Assembly (NCBI GenBank): GCA_963082975.1
Contig: OY720345.1
Location: 26,234,611 to 26,298,610, forward strand
Direction of reading: 5' to 3'
DNA: 64,000 nucleotides
Origin: Labia minor
Taxonomy: Eukaryota; Arthropoda; Insecta; Dermaptera; Spongiphoridae
Shown: positions 10,670 through 21,729 of the stretch, in pieces
Position numbering within the stretch: position 1 is the first letter of the stretch
Layout: every line of letters begins with the position of its first letter
Notes under the pieces: model-generated
What the model was told of the DNA's origin: nothing
Databases searched by the model: none
The model's input: the letters and a program-made list of their open reading frames with translations, nothing else
Translations under genes and position numbers: made by a program

Positions 10670-11575
10670 AAACAAATATTTATTTTTATTTTCTTGATAA
10701 AAAAACCACAAATACAATTTAAATATGAAATATGAAATATATTGAAATTACGTTTGTTAAAAAAATAATAAAGTCAATTAGAAACTTAATAATTCAGTTA
10801 TTAACAGTGAAATAAAGTAAATTTTGTGGTAATTGTATAAATCGAAAGAAATTGTTATGACTATTGTGACTTTTTAAAGAAATTGAGTTAGAATGGAAAC
10901 AATGAATGGGGAATTTTGTTCTCTTGGTCATTATATATCAACCGAATGGGTTTTTCTGTTCCTGTTTCTTAATGGTCTATAAGCTGTTTAAAGTCGACAT
11001 CTTAACTCTTCCCATAAAAATGTATCAATATTTCTTCACGAGGCGGCCTTTTGCTTATTTCTATGTTGAGTTACCACTTACCTCACATTTTGGGTTAACG
11101 CCAGCCGTTTGTCCTTCTCTTCTCACTGCCAATCCATCCCCCTCCCCCCTCCTCTACTCTCATTCATTCATCCCAACTGTTTCTTCTTATGCGATAAATT
11201 TAAGCCATTACTTGTTTTTACTCTGTTCACTTTTTTTTATATATATTCGAGATTTATAGAAATTTTTTTTATTTATCTTATTTTTTTGCAAAAAAAAACT
11301 TCAATTTCTCCTCTTAAAGTGTCATTTATTTATACTATCTATATGGGAATATGTTTTTCACAAGTTCTCTAAGCCATTTTCTTGCTCTCTTAAACTTTTA
11401 TCAATCTTTGAGTTTGTAACTTTCTTTGCACGGTTGTGTTATTTTTTTTATTTTATTTCTCATTTATTTTTTTTTTTATTTTTCATTGAAAGAAAAATGA
11501 TAGCAAATCATTTAAAAAAGTTTTATTTCTTTTATAACTAATTTCAAAGCGTTTAAGTAGATTAATTAAATTATA
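10670..11575. other. Non-repetitive stretch, pyrimidine-rich in the middle
   Basis: Bases 10890-11200 are more complex than their surroundings and end in a C/T-rich run near 11120-11180. An open frame of about 117 codons (10906-11259) covers it, but its composition, lack of a domain and loss of complexity towards the end argue against a gene. It could be a conserved non-coding element. Confidence 0.35.
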
Positions 11576-11579
11576 ATAA

Positions 11580-11700
11580 GTACCGGGACCCCGAGCCTCG
11601 GCTCGGTACTTAAGTTAAAAAAAATGATTCATTATTATTGGATTTGGCTGGTAATATTAATACCTGGGACACCGAGCTCTCGCTCTACCCTTTAAAAAAT
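11580..11700 (-). mobile_element. Two family B hairpin ends in tandem
   Basis: Two hairpin-bearing ends lie about 85 bases apart: CCGAGCCTCGGCTCGG at 11592-11607 and a weaker CCGAGCTCTCGCTC at 11674. Each is next to a TACC(G/T)GG block. Only the ends are present. Confidence 0.5.
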
Positions 11701-11959
11701 ATTGATACACAATTCTTTAATTATTTATTACAATTATTAAATTTTACACATTTGCATCAATCTGATTAAAATTAATGAACTTGTGCTCCTCAATAATACA
11801 TAAATATATAATATATAGGTACATATATTTTTTTTCTATAGTGTTTTTTTGAAAAACTGTTTAGCGCCCCAAGTGGTTATAAAACAAACTAAAGACAAAA
11901 AAACGTGCTTTGCAGCTTTTCGGAATTAAAAAAGCAAAATTGGCAGTCGTGGGACTGGC

Positions 11960-12446
11960 CGACAGAAGTGAAAACTTCTGCGTAAGAAATTTTAAAACAG
12001 ACGAAATTCGCGCTATTTCACGAGAAAGATGAATTTCATATGCATGTATATATATATAACTTATATATTATTTTAAACATATATTTTAAACAAATTTGTA
12101 ACTTATATTTATATATATATAAATACACAACTTTGTTTAAAATATTGCAATACGAACTGTTTTATAATTCTTATCTCTAACATAAAATATATATTTATTA
12201 TGTGAAGTTCATTTCGTATAATTTTGATTATATATGTATATATGAAATGAACTTTACATAATAAATATATATTTATATGTTAGAGATAATTTATAAAACA
12301 GTTCTAATGACAATTCAAATTTCGCGCTCTGTTATAAGAAATTTGAAAGCAGATGGTTTCATGGTGTTGGTCACGATCACGCGAGTTCTATACTTTTTCC
12401 CCATCCCGCAAAAGTGCTCAACGCCGCTAAAGAAGTTTTCACTTCA
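11960..12446. repeat. Long imperfect inverted repeat with a 66-bp inner palindrome
   Basis: The inner arms 12155-12220 and 12239-12304 (GAACTGTTTTATAATT on the left, its complement on the right) pair with very few mismatches around an 18-base loop. Outer arms begin GAAGTGAAAACTTCT at about 11967 and mirror AGAAGTTTTCACTTC ending near 12446, with less regular pairing between. This is most like a foldback or MITE-type element. The 66-codon open frame across it is incidental. Confidence 0.6.
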
Positions 12447-12479
12447 AAAATTATTTAATATTTGGAAATATATCTGACT

Positions 12480-12840
12480 TATAGAAAAAATGAATATTAA
12501 TTAAAGAAAGAAATAGTTTTTAAAATATCCTGAATAATATGTAACAATTTTCAAGATAGAAATTTATTACAATATTACAATTATTAACTGTTGCATCATT
12601 GCATCAATCTGATTAAAATGAATGGAACTTCGGGTACTCAATAATAATAAATAAAATAATATTAATAAATATATTGAATAATATTTTATTGAAAAAATAT
12701 TAAAACTTATAAAACTATCTAAAACTTTATTAATAAAAGAACAATGAATAAATAAATATAGAATAGTAATTTATTAAAAAGTAAACAATAGATAAAAAGA
12801 AAAAAAAATAACAAAATCATTATTTTCATTTTTAAATAAC
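12480..12840. other. AT-rich sequence without recognised features
   Basis: A TGCATCAATCTGATTAAAAT block near 12600 repeats a block near 11752, a short direct duplication. Otherwise low complexity. Confidence 0.4.
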
Positions 12841-12841
12841 G

Positions 12842-12915
12842 ATTCACCCGGCGAGTTTCGAACCGACGAAATCCACTCGTTAAAACATCAGTCCAACCGC
12901 TGGACTATATGTATT
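12842..12915 (-). repeat. tRNA-like segment, probably a SINE head
   Basis: On the minus strand TAGTCCAGCGGTTGGACT resembles a tRNA D arm with an A-box, and GTCGGTTCGAAACTC resembles a T arm with a B-box about 30 bases on. The acceptor ends do not pair convincingly and no CCA-ready 3' end is clear, so a SINE head or tRNA pseudogene is more likely than a working tRNA. The sequence that follows on that strand is AT-rich. Confidence 0.45.
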
Positions 12916-13009
12916 TAGATAAAAAATTGTCATTTTTTTACTGTCTTAGCAGGCAGTATTAAAAATTTTGACGTTTTCCATATATAATTTTCAATTAAGA
13001 AATTAATAA

Positions 13010-13172
13010 TGAAGCTGTATGTTTCAAGAGATATCATCAATAAAACTTAATTTTTCTTTATAAATACTATATCTAGTGTGAATTTGAAAAAAATCGTTAG
13101 AGCGGTTTTTGAGAACCAATATATATAGATAAATACATATATACAATTTTAGCTAGCATAATAAGATAAGAT
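13010..13172 (-). mobile_element. Family B repeat, one end
   Basis: It contains the TCTTTATAAATACTATATCTAG block, CGTTAGAGCGGTTTTTGAG and the terminal GCATAATAAGATAAGAT. The hairpin half is absent. Confidence 0.5.
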
Positions 13173-13660
13173 AAAATTGTGAAACAAAAAAAAAAAAAAT
13201 TCTAGAAAAAAAAAATTATTTTCCTTCTATAGACATTAATTGAAATTATAGAGTTATTATTTTCTTAATCATTATTTTCAAATCATCAAATTATTTTTAA
13301 AATCTTTTAAAAAATTGTTATTTAAAGCAAATTTGGACTTGACTCGTTGATAAATTTCAATCTCTCAAAATAAAAAAAAAAATTTGTGGAATTGTTACAG
13401 TCTTGCTTCTATCAAAGATAAATGAACCTTGGATTGGCAATTTCTCACCCCATCATCAACAAATTTAATGGGACACCTGACGGATACAATCCGTTTCTTG
13501 TTCAACCTCGCTTTTTTCTTTTTTGTAATTTAGTGTTTTCATGTCAGACTTTGGTAGAGTTATAGTGACGTTAATTTTCATTTTGCTGAAATATCCAATT
13601 CTTTCTATTTTATATGTATTTTCCTTAAGGGGTTATAATAAAAAAATTACAAATATAATT
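13173..13660. other. AT-rich spacer with one more complex patch
   Basis: Bases 13390-13560 are less AT-rich (TTGGATTGGCAATTTCTCACC region) but show no open frame or repeat match I recognise. Confidence 0.4.
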
Positions 13661-13693
13661 TATTATCTTATCTTATTATATTAGCAAAAATTG

Positions 13694-13724
<31 letters not shown>

Positions 13725-14455
13725 TTTTGAAATATTAAACCGCTCGAAGGATTTTTTATATAATTTTTATTGGAAAGAATCATATTTGCTAGTTTTTTCT
13801 TAATTTAATATAGGAGTTTTTAAGATTAAATGTACCCTTTGTCACTCATCAGCGCAAAGAATACAATACAAAGAATGTCTACATATCAAATTTTAAAAAA
13901 TTAATTTCTGCTGTTATTGATTAGATATTAATAAAATTTATAGCCTATGAACAAATAGAGGTATGTAAGCGATGTAATTTCATGGAAATGAGTTCAGCTA
14001 ATTATATATATATATATATTTTTTTGAAATATTAAACCGCTCGAAGGATTTTTTTGAAATTCACACTATAGATAATTTTAATAAAGAAAAATCGATCTAT
14101 ATTCAGCCTCGGAAAGAATCATCTTTGTTAGTTTTTTTTTAATTTAAAATAGGAATTTTAATAACGCCGGACAACGCTTCATTAAATACAAAATATTATA
14201 AATAAAATAGAATTAAAAATATTAATTTTTTTAATATTTTGTAATCAAATTACGAAATATATATTATGTTATATTCACAGGCCATACTTTCCTGTCTTTC
14301 AGTGCATTAATACGTACTTTTAAGGACTGAATGTTTTATGACTATTTTTTAATTTATATTCTTTTAAATTATTTGAAGTTGTTTCATATATTTTGTCGCT
14401 TATTTATTCATAAGAAACAATTTTTTTTAATGGCCGAGCGGCGGCTCGGTGAACT
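13661..14455 (+). mobile_element. Family B composite with two starts and one hairpin end
   Basis: A first start (TTATCTTATTATATTAGC) runs to about 13810. A piece matching 49110-49250 follows at about 13890-13995. A second start with the AAACCGCTCGAAGGATTTTT block begins near 14010. The element ends in a stem-loop (CCGAGCGGCGGCTCGG at 14432-14447) followed by TGAACTAG. The order suggests nested or tandem insertion. An open frame over the end (14331-14516) is incidental. Confidence 0.55.
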
Positions 14456-14689
14456 AGCTACTTATTATAATATTATATATTATTATGTTATTAGAATATT
14501 ACATGATATAATATAATATATTCAATTAATTTCAATTATTTCTTTTACAATCACTCTAATAATTTTTTTTTTCAGGATCCTAATAATGAATTAATTATTT
14601 GAAATTATTCTCGAGTGTATAACGATCGATGTTTGAAATTTTGACATTCATTTCGCTTGAGATATTTTCACCCATGTTTTTCTTTTTTA

Positions 14690-14973
14690 AAAATAGTCTC
14701 GATTGGACGACTGGGGTAGAAATGAGGGGAGTACTAAAAGGAGGGTTGCAGGTTGTCACGTCAGATCGGCCTTGACCCAGTCTAACCCCTCTTCCGCGCG
14801 TGACTCATGACCCACCGGTCAACAGCAACCACCCACACTCATTCTTCCACCGGTTTCATCCTTGTCTTTTATCCTCCCTCCACCTATAACCTACTCACAC
14901 CACCAGCACAACTCATATATATATATATACTCTTAATGTTTCCTTCCACGTTGAGATGAAGCTAATGCTCTTG
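14690..14973 (+). promoter_or_regulatory. Candidate promoter island with a very short first exon
   Basis: A GC-richer, non-repetitive island (14700-14900; includes TGACTCATGACC and CCACCGGTCAACAGC) precedes a TATATATATA run at 14915. ATG AAG CTA ATG CTC TTG follows at 14956-14973 and is directly followed by GTTAGT, a usable splice donor in phase 0. A start exon of about six codons (MKLMLL) fits the opening of a signal peptide, a layout common in arthropod cuticle and other secreted-protein genes. No downstream exon can be linked, so this stays a guess. Confidence 0.22.
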
Positions 14974-15315
14974 GTTAGTTCACCACTTTATATGACGAAT
15001 TATGAGAAAACTTTTTCCAAGCTATAATCATGCGCAATGTTTAAAGAAAATGAGCTAAATTTTCCTAATGTTTCGAACCTTAATTCTTAACTCTTCCCCA
15101 TGTTAAGATCATTAAACGCGAAATGAGTCGATTATCTTGTTTCTGTCTTATCTTTTCTTTATCCATTATTAAAAACTAATTTTCTATTTGAATGAAATTT
15201 ATCATCATATTTTTTTATTATTAAATACTATTTAAATTAATTAAGTATAATATAATTATAAAAAAATATTTTCTTAAGTATTTATTAGATTGAAAATCAA
15301 CCTAAATACAATATA
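14974..15315. other. No recognised feature
   Basis: AT-rich and moderately complex at 14975-15140; no exon or repeat match seen. Confidence 0.4.
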
Positions 15316-15317
15316 TG

Positions 15318-15725
15318 TACGAGGTTCATTCAATAAGGAAAGAGACAAATGACTTTAGCTCAAAAACGGTTTATTTGATTCTTACAAAGGTCAGGCTATT
15401 TTTCATCATAATCACCCCCCTCCCCCTCAGTTATACACTTGTCCCATTTTTCTTGCACCTTCTTAAGATGACCCGTGATAAGCTTCACAAATTGGGTTGG
15501 AAGATCTTACCTCATCCTGCCTACAGTCCCAACCTCGCCCAATCTGATTTTGACCTGTTTGTACCACTCAAAGACGCCCTACATGGAAAAAGATTTTCTA
15601 ACAATGAGGAAGTGAAGGAAGCGTCGCACAAGTGGCTTCGGGGTAAATAGAAAGTATTCTGTTGAAAAATTGCCTGAATTTTGTAAGAATCAAATAAGCT
15701 GTTTTTGAGCTTTAGCTATAGCCAT
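15318..15725 (+). mobile_element. Internally deleted mariner
   Basis: The left end starts TACGAGGTTCATTCAATAAG and includes a GCTCAAAAACGG block that returns inverted at about 15690-15710, so inverted ends are partly kept. Between them the transposase C-terminus reads TRDKLHKLGWKILPHPAYSP, then SDFDLFVPLKDALHGKRF, and stops at 15648-15650. SDF would be the third catalytic Asp. The N-terminal DNA-binding and the first two catalytic parts are missing; the 111-codon frame starts in terminal-repeat sequence and is not a true gene. Confidence 0.7.
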
Positions 15726-15729
15726 GTAT

Positions 15730-15783
15730 TTAGACTTTGTATTTCAATTATTATAAAATATATCTATATTTAATATTATAGTT

Positions 15784-15823
<40 letters not shown>

Positions 15824-16880
15824 TAAATTTTCAGATGATATATTATTATTTTCAAAAATAAATTCAAAACCTATTATTTTTTCAATTTATTCTAATTGAT
15901 TATTAATTCTGAATCTTTTCAAGAAAAATAAATAAATTTCTTCGTAATATCATTAAAAAATATATATATAAATTATAAAAAAAATAATGATATTTTGTAA
16001 TTTATTTTGAATATAAAATAATTGGTATAAACAAGTATCTCTCAATCCCCATATATCGTACTTTAAAGTTTATTTATGATTTTATTTAAATTAATTTATT
16101 AAATTAATTAAATTTCCAATCCTTATATTAAAATTTAATTTTGAAACTTTTCTTATATAATTAATTGATTGATATAATTATAGCTATAAAAAATAAAGTT
16201 AAAAATTATATTAGATGAACCGAATTTGAAGTATAACCATTCTATAGATGACATAAAATTTTATTCACTTTCAATAAAATTGACAATAACTTTTCATTCT
16301 ACTAGACAAGCAAAAGTGGAAACATTTACTATCTAATATAAAAATATTTTCAATAACCCAAACATTTCAATAAAAATGATAATAAACATTTCATGAAAAG
16401 CTTCTCTCATTCTGTCTATCGAAATGAACGATATAAGTTGGTTATCTGAAAATTGACAGAGCTATTTAACTACAAGAGATTTGAGATAAAACATATATAT
16501 ATATATATATACCATATGTATAGTAATCTTATTTATATTAATCTCATTAAGTTGATATAATACTGCTAAATTTAAAAGTTTATACTTTTATTCAATAATA
16601 ACAATAAATAAAATAAATAAATAAATATATACTAAAATTTTAATTAAATTGTAGTAGAATGCACCTCAATTTTTTTTAACAATTTTCATTATATTTTTTT
16701 AAAATTAAGTATGTATAATAATTAAGTAAATGATTAAATGTTATATATACTTATAAACAAAAATTATGATAGAATTAATATAAAAATTATTCTTAGGTTT
16801 CAGTCTAAGTTGAGGTTGGAGATGGTGAAGAAAGGATTTATTTATGTTAGATATTTGCAATTTATAATATAAAAATTAAT
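15730..16880. other. AT-rich sequence without recognised features
   Basis: TA runs at about 15788-15820 and 16495-16510; otherwise low complexity with no coding signal. Confidence 0.5.
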
Positions 16881-16882
16881 GA

Positions 16883-17340
16883 TACGAGGGCAGGTCCGTG
16901 ACTTTTTGAATTTCCCCTATCTTAAATGAAATGGCAACACTGCTCCTGACTACAGGCAATTATCAGCTAAATCCTGTTGAAATTTGAACCAGCTGGGACT
17001 TTTAGTTTTAATTTGACATCCATTAATAGCAGACGTCCTCGTGATTGGAGAAAAAAATGGAAAAAAATAAATTTTCATGAAAATCTATGAATTGGGATAC
17101 GAATGGCTCCCTCGTGCGCCCTATTCTCCGGATTTAGCCCCGAGTGACTATTTTTTGTTTCCAAACCTGAAGAAATGGCCCGGCGGAAAGAGATTTGATT
17201 CAACGATGAAATCATCTCACAAACAAATACCTATTTTGATGTCCTCTACAAATCTATTTTTTGGAAGGGATAAAACTATTGAAGAAACGTTGGACGAAGT
17301 ATATAGTGTAAACTCACGGACTTTTTGACCTACCTTTGTA
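16883..17340 (+). mobile_element. Mariner deletion derivative M2, copy 1
   Basis: The ends are inverted (left TACGAGGGCAGGTCCGTGAC, right the complement of TACAAAGGTAGGTC). Inside, a 5' part with GAAATGGCAACACTGCTCC is joined to a transposase C-terminus: LGYEWLPRAPYSPDLAPSDY, FLFPNLKKWPGGKRF. The SPDLAPSDY block holds the third catalytic Asp. A sister copy at 56248-56749 has the same order and the same internal join, so both descend from one shortened, presumably non-autonomous element. Confidence 0.75.
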
Positions 17341-18273
17341 ATTTTTATATTATTATAATCAATTAAAAATAATCAACATTTCTAATTCACTTTAAACTAA
17401 ACACCATGTATTATTATATATTATATATAGAACTTTTTTTTACCATTGGGTTTCAAATACAAACACAAACTAAAGCGATTAAGTTTCAACAAAATATAAG
17501 TTAATCATCGGATATAATAATTAATATATTATGCCTTTTCCTTTTTAAATTGGTTATCTTATATATAAAAGTGGAATGTTCCAAAGCATTATCTCAAATT
17601 AGTCATATTAACTCAAAGAAGGATCCTCTTCTATTTCTATTAAATATCTAATTATTACACCAAAAATGAACCCCGAGATTTTATAAAGCAAATTGAGGTC
17701 TTTGATATACCACATATTATTAATTATTCAATCTTTTAATCGTAATTGCTTTTAAATATAAGATTATAATCTAATTTTATACATGAGTTTCATATACATG
17801 AACTTCAATGAATTTCATTCTATCGTTACAGTATTTTTCTATGAATTAAATTGTATCATGTCTTTTCTCTTTCTATAATCTATAAAATTAATTGAAAATG
17901 TATGAATGGTTTTTACGTTCATTCAGTATTATTACCTTTACAAATGTCAAGGTTACAACAATATATATCAAGGGGTCAATTGATTGAATGAGATATCAAT
18001 AATTTTCTTAAATGATATATATATATATATACTTACCTAGATATTTTTTTATTATATTATAAAAAAAATATTAAGTTCCTTTTGAAAATCTTGTTATAAT
18101 TCATAATCTATAAAACTTATTTTTTTTGTTGTAATTTTATGTAATCTATATTTGATTTTAAATATTTTAAAGCATGGGTGTCTAAACTATGACCATTCGA
18201 GGTCCACATTGCAAAAAAAAAATATGCTGAGCAGCACATAAATATTTTTTCAACAAATGGAAATAAAATTAAC
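17341..18273. other. AT-rich sequence without recognised features
   Basis: A TA run at 18016-18031 and low-complexity AT sequence only. Confidence 0.45.
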
Positions 18274-18275
18274 TA

Positions 18276-18385
18276 CAGTAAAACCTCTCTATAAGGACAC
18301 GTCTACCTACTTCATTCATTTTAATTCACAATAAACATTGTTTTTAACACTGTTTTGAGAATGTCCTTATAGAGAGGTTTTACTG
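18276..18385. mobile_element. Pogo/Tigger-type MITE, 110 bp
   Basis: The terminal inverted repeat CAGTAAAACCTCTCTATAAG is mirrored at the right end, and the element is flanked by TA on both sides (18274-18275 and 18386-18387). The CAGT..AACCTC..TATAA start is the pogo/Tigger terminal pattern. The arms look nearly identical, so it is fairly young or well preserved. Confidence 0.8.
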
Positions 18386-18389
18386 TATA

Positions 18390-19314
18390 TATAGTTTTAT
18401 TAAAATAAAATAACTTCTTTTTATTATAATTTTTTTATTTGAATTAGATATATTTATAAAATTATAAATGAACATGAAAAATATTGCAAACATTAATTCA
18501 TTTGAGTAGAAATGAACAAATTTAAATATTTTCATAATTTGCGTTTGGGCCGCACTTTAGACAATCATGTTTAAAAGATTGGGAATATCTAATTGAATTT
18601 ATAATAAGAATATAAAAAAAGTACATAAATATCTACATTTGTTCATTAAATTTTTATTAAGATGTAATTTGGAAATCAATTTTTTAAAAAAATGATATTA
18701 AATAAAAAACAAAAAATTATTTATTTTTTTTTTATTTACTTTTAAGTAAAGTATAGTTAGTTTTTTTCTTGATTTTCTTTGTAATAATAAAATAAATAAT
18801 AAATACCTATAAATAAGCGGAAATTCAAGTTCTTCATTTTATTTTATTTATTTTTATAAATAGAGGAGATTAACAAATACAACAAAAGACACGAAACTAT
18901 TTTTTAAAAATATCTCTCTGGACCTGGTTTAAGTTTAGCAGAACGTTAGAATTCTGTGAAGGTTACATCGTTTCAAACTTAACAAATTACAAACAGAAGA
19001 AAATTATACAATAGACATCTTCCATATAAATGATAATTTCAAGATAATGAGATGTTTGAATTTATTTTCTTATTTAAATTTAAAATAATTGTGCATTGAA
19101 ATCAAGGATTTATTTATAAATAATTATATATCTATATATCTATATTATCTTTCATAATATACATATTAGTCTTCCCCACTACAAAAAATAGAACAACAAT
19201 TAAAGGTCTTCAGATTCTAAGAATCGCTAATTATAAAGGTCACGCTTATCTTGTAATAAAATACCTTTCCAATATAATTCACCCTCGACTTAGTTACCTA
19301 CCCACACATGTTCC

Positions 19315-19349
<35 letters not shown>

Positions 19350-19680
19350 GCACTCACCCAGTATCTGATTATTCCGTGACCGTCCGTCCCTCTTGCTTGA
19401 GGTGACCTTTAACATTTGTTCATTGATTAACGTGGAATTGTATTAAAATGAAAACCAGGACGATTTAACTCGGAAGTTACTTCGTTTCCCGGAAACATTC
19501 TATCTTGACACCCTTTCAATTTATTACTTTATCGTTTTATGTATTTCTACATGATTCGTTTGATAATTTAAAATAAATTTAGGGTTTAAAATTAGAAATG
19601 ATTATATCTAAAAAAATGATATTTTTGTTAATAGATTTAAAATTTAATATTTTTTTTTTATTAATTTATTAGAAATATAA
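18390..19680. other. AT-rich with one more complex patch
   Basis: Bases 19340-19450, just after a TA run (19315-19340), hold a non-repetitive GC-richer stretch (CCGTGACCGTCCGTCCC, GAGGTGACCTTTAAC). TGACCTTT is the complement of a nuclear-receptor half-site, but a single half-site is weak evidence. No coding signal. Confidence 0.35.
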
Positions 19681-19681
19681 T

Positions 19682-19928
19682 TTAATATATGTGAAGGCAG
19701 AAATGACTAATGCGGAAAGAATGGTGAAAAATATATTGGTGGGGAGACCGAGTGGGAACGTCCGCTTGGAAGACCAAGGACGTGGTGGGTGGATAATAGG
19801 AAGGGACGTGAGAGAGATGGGAGAGGGTCGGGATTGGAGGGTTGTGGCTCAGAATAGGGATACTTGGAGAAGTGTGGTTGCTGCAGCCAAAAACTTTCGA
19901 GTTCCGTAGAGTCACAGAGATAGATAGA
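19682..19928 (+). pseudogene. LINE 3' fragment
   Basis: It reads ILVGRPSGNVRLEDQGRGG with frame breaks, then REMGEGRDWRVVAQNRDTWR, VVAAAKNFRVP and the GAGATAGATAGATT tail. Only the last 75 or so codons of the LINE are present. It is part of the block duplicated at 9743-10134. The open frame on the other strand is a shadow. Confidence 0.75.
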
Positions 19929-20107
19929 TTTTAATAATATATTAGAATAAAACTACGAAATATATTTATCATTCCCCCACCCAAAAAAAATAATATTCAT
20001 GAAGTTAGCAACATATAATTACAAAGGAAGGAATTTTAAATAAATTGTTGAATAAATTTGATATAATAATATTAAATAAATTATATTATATTAATTAAAA
20101 TGATTGT
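19727..20107 (+). repeat. Duplicated block, copy 2
   Basis: Same block as 9743-10134, in the same orientation, with the shared extension past the LINE tail. Differences are few and scattered. Confidence 0.65.
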
Positions 20108-20171
20108 TGAGAAGAGAGAAATTTTAAAATGAGTATAAAAATAAATTTTGACATTTGGATAGTAAAAACAA

Positions 20172-20265
20172 AAATTATTAAATATTAGGAATACTTGTAA
20201 AAGTGCGGTTGCTGCGGCCAAGAACTTTCGTGATCCGTAGAACTACAGAGATAGATAGAATTGAC
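20172..20265 (+). pseudogene. LINE tail scrap
   Basis: It contains TTAGGAATACTTGTAAAAGTG, the VAAAKNFRDP-like coding end and CAGAGATAGATAGA. It is the last 90 bases of the same LINE family, separate from the copy just upstream. Confidence 0.65.
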
Positions 20266-20336
20266 TAATATTCACTGATTTATTTTATTTGCCTAAACAA
20301 AAGTCAAAATGACCAAGATATTGGTGTATATATATA

Positions 20337-20613
20337 TGTAAATCATATTCACCAATGTATTCATTTTATCTGAGGTTGGTAGCATTGGATGGGGGTTTAC
20401 TTGCACACTCACTTGATATGCTTAGAATATTAAATCCATTGATATCCATTAATGTGTTGCATACGAGTGGGTGGATAAGGGACTCTTGTCTAATTCTATT
20501 TTACTTACAGGTAAATATGATTTAATGTATATTTTGTATATAATTCTATAATAAAATAAATCTATTTTACTTACAGAATCGAGTAAGACTTTTAATTCAC
20601 CCACACACTTACA
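20337..20613 (+). repeat. 5' LTR of the gypsy-type element
   Basis: It begins TGTAAATCATATTCACC and ends CACACACTTACA. I found no difference from the 3' LTR at 24345-24621. Confidence 0.9.
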
Positions 20614-20649
20614 AATTAGACAAGTTTTTCGAAAAGACAAAAATAAATT

Positions 20650-21642
20650 ATGGCTTCTCCGAAATTAAAATTTTTTATTGTAAAGACGAAAGAAGATTTT
20701 CACGAATTAAAGGCTTTAACCATGGATAGTTCAACCTGGTTTTTGATTCCAGAAAATAAGAGAAGTATCAAAGATCATCCAGTATTGATAAAATCTAAAA
20801 TTATACAAAATGTGATAAAAAGTTTGAAAAAAATTGGAAATTATCGTAATATAGATTTGGCTATCAATGAAGAAATAAAAAAATACTATTTTGATGAAGA
20901 GGATAATATATGTATGGAAGGTGAATACTTAGAAGAATGTGATGATAAAGAAATAATAATGAACATGAAATTAATTAGACCTGATGAGGAAGAAATCCAA
21001 TTAAAAGACGTGAGGGAAAAATTTATATTGGATGATTTTAGAAAAGAAATTCAAGGCGAAATCTGGATGGAACAATTTGAGAGCGAACTTAAAAGATTTA
21101 AAATTTATGACACACATAAAAAAATCCAAATTTTAAAATTATTTCTAAAAAACTACGGAATGGAATGGTATTCTGCAAACATCAACAAATTAGTAGGTGA
21201 CGATTGGGTAAAATGGAAAGAATCCTTTAATAAATCCTTTCACTACCAAGACTGGACATACATTAGAAAAGCTTTGGATTATAAATACATCTATGGAGAC
21301 ATGGCGGAGTTCGTCCTAAGAAAAGAAAACTTATTATTGCAAGCGGATAAAGATATCCCAGAAAAATGTAGGATATATTTGATTGTTTGTAGCCTCCCTC
21401 TAGAAATCCAAAACAAATTAGAAAAAGACAAAATTAAGACAATAGAAGATATATTGCAAGAAATACGGAAAACACAAAACGCATGTGAAATTAAATATGG
21501 AAAAGTTGAAGAAAGAAAAGGAAAAATTCCGAGAAGTCAACTTAATCCCAAAATAACAAAGCCTTGTAATATTTGTGAAAAGCTGGGATATGCAAATAGA
21601 TTTCATCCATTACACAAATGTTGGAATAATAAAAAAAAATAA
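20650..21642 (+). CDS. Gag-like part of the LTR element
   Basis: A frame of 330 codons directly after the 5' LTR leader. It is lysine- and glutamate-rich with no sharp domain by eye; a Cys/His cluster near the end (CNICEKLGYANRFHPLHKC) resembles a zinc knuckle. Position and composition fit a gypsy-type Gag. It is part of a fossil element, not a host gene. Confidence 0.75.
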   Translation: MASPKLKFFIVKTKEDFHELKALTMDSSTWFLIPENKRSIKDHPVLIKSKIIQNVIKSLKKIGNYRNIDLAINEEIKKYYFDEEDNICMEGEYLEECDDKEIIMNMKLIRPDEEEIQLKDVREKFILDDFRKEIQGEIWMEQFESELKRFKIYDTHKKIQILKLFLKNYGMEWYSANINKLVGDDWVKWKESFNKSFHYQDWTYIRKALDYKYIYGDMAEFVLRKENLLLQADKDIPEKCRIYLIVCSLPLEIQNKLEKDKIKTIEDILQEIRKTQNACEIKYGKVEERKGKIPRSQLNPKITKPCNICEKLGYANRFHPLHKCWNNKKK

Positions 21643-21729
21643 AATCAAGGAAATAAACTTAAATGAGGAAAATAATTTAGAAGAAGAAAATTTATCTGAT
21701 GAAGAGTTAAAAGAAAAAAACTAGAGTGC

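Noticed and set aside
10906-11259. 117-codon plus frame
   Set aside because: Phe/Tyr/Leu-rich text from a pyrimidine-rich stretch, no domain and no splice or promoter context. A second overlapping frame is equally open.
12842-12915. Functional tRNA gene
   Set aside because: Acceptor ends do not pair well and the anticodon arm is not clear; a SINE head or pseudogene is likelier.
19386-19410. Nuclear-receptor response element
   Set aside because: A single TGACCTTT half-site in AT-rich DNA is expected by chance at this length.
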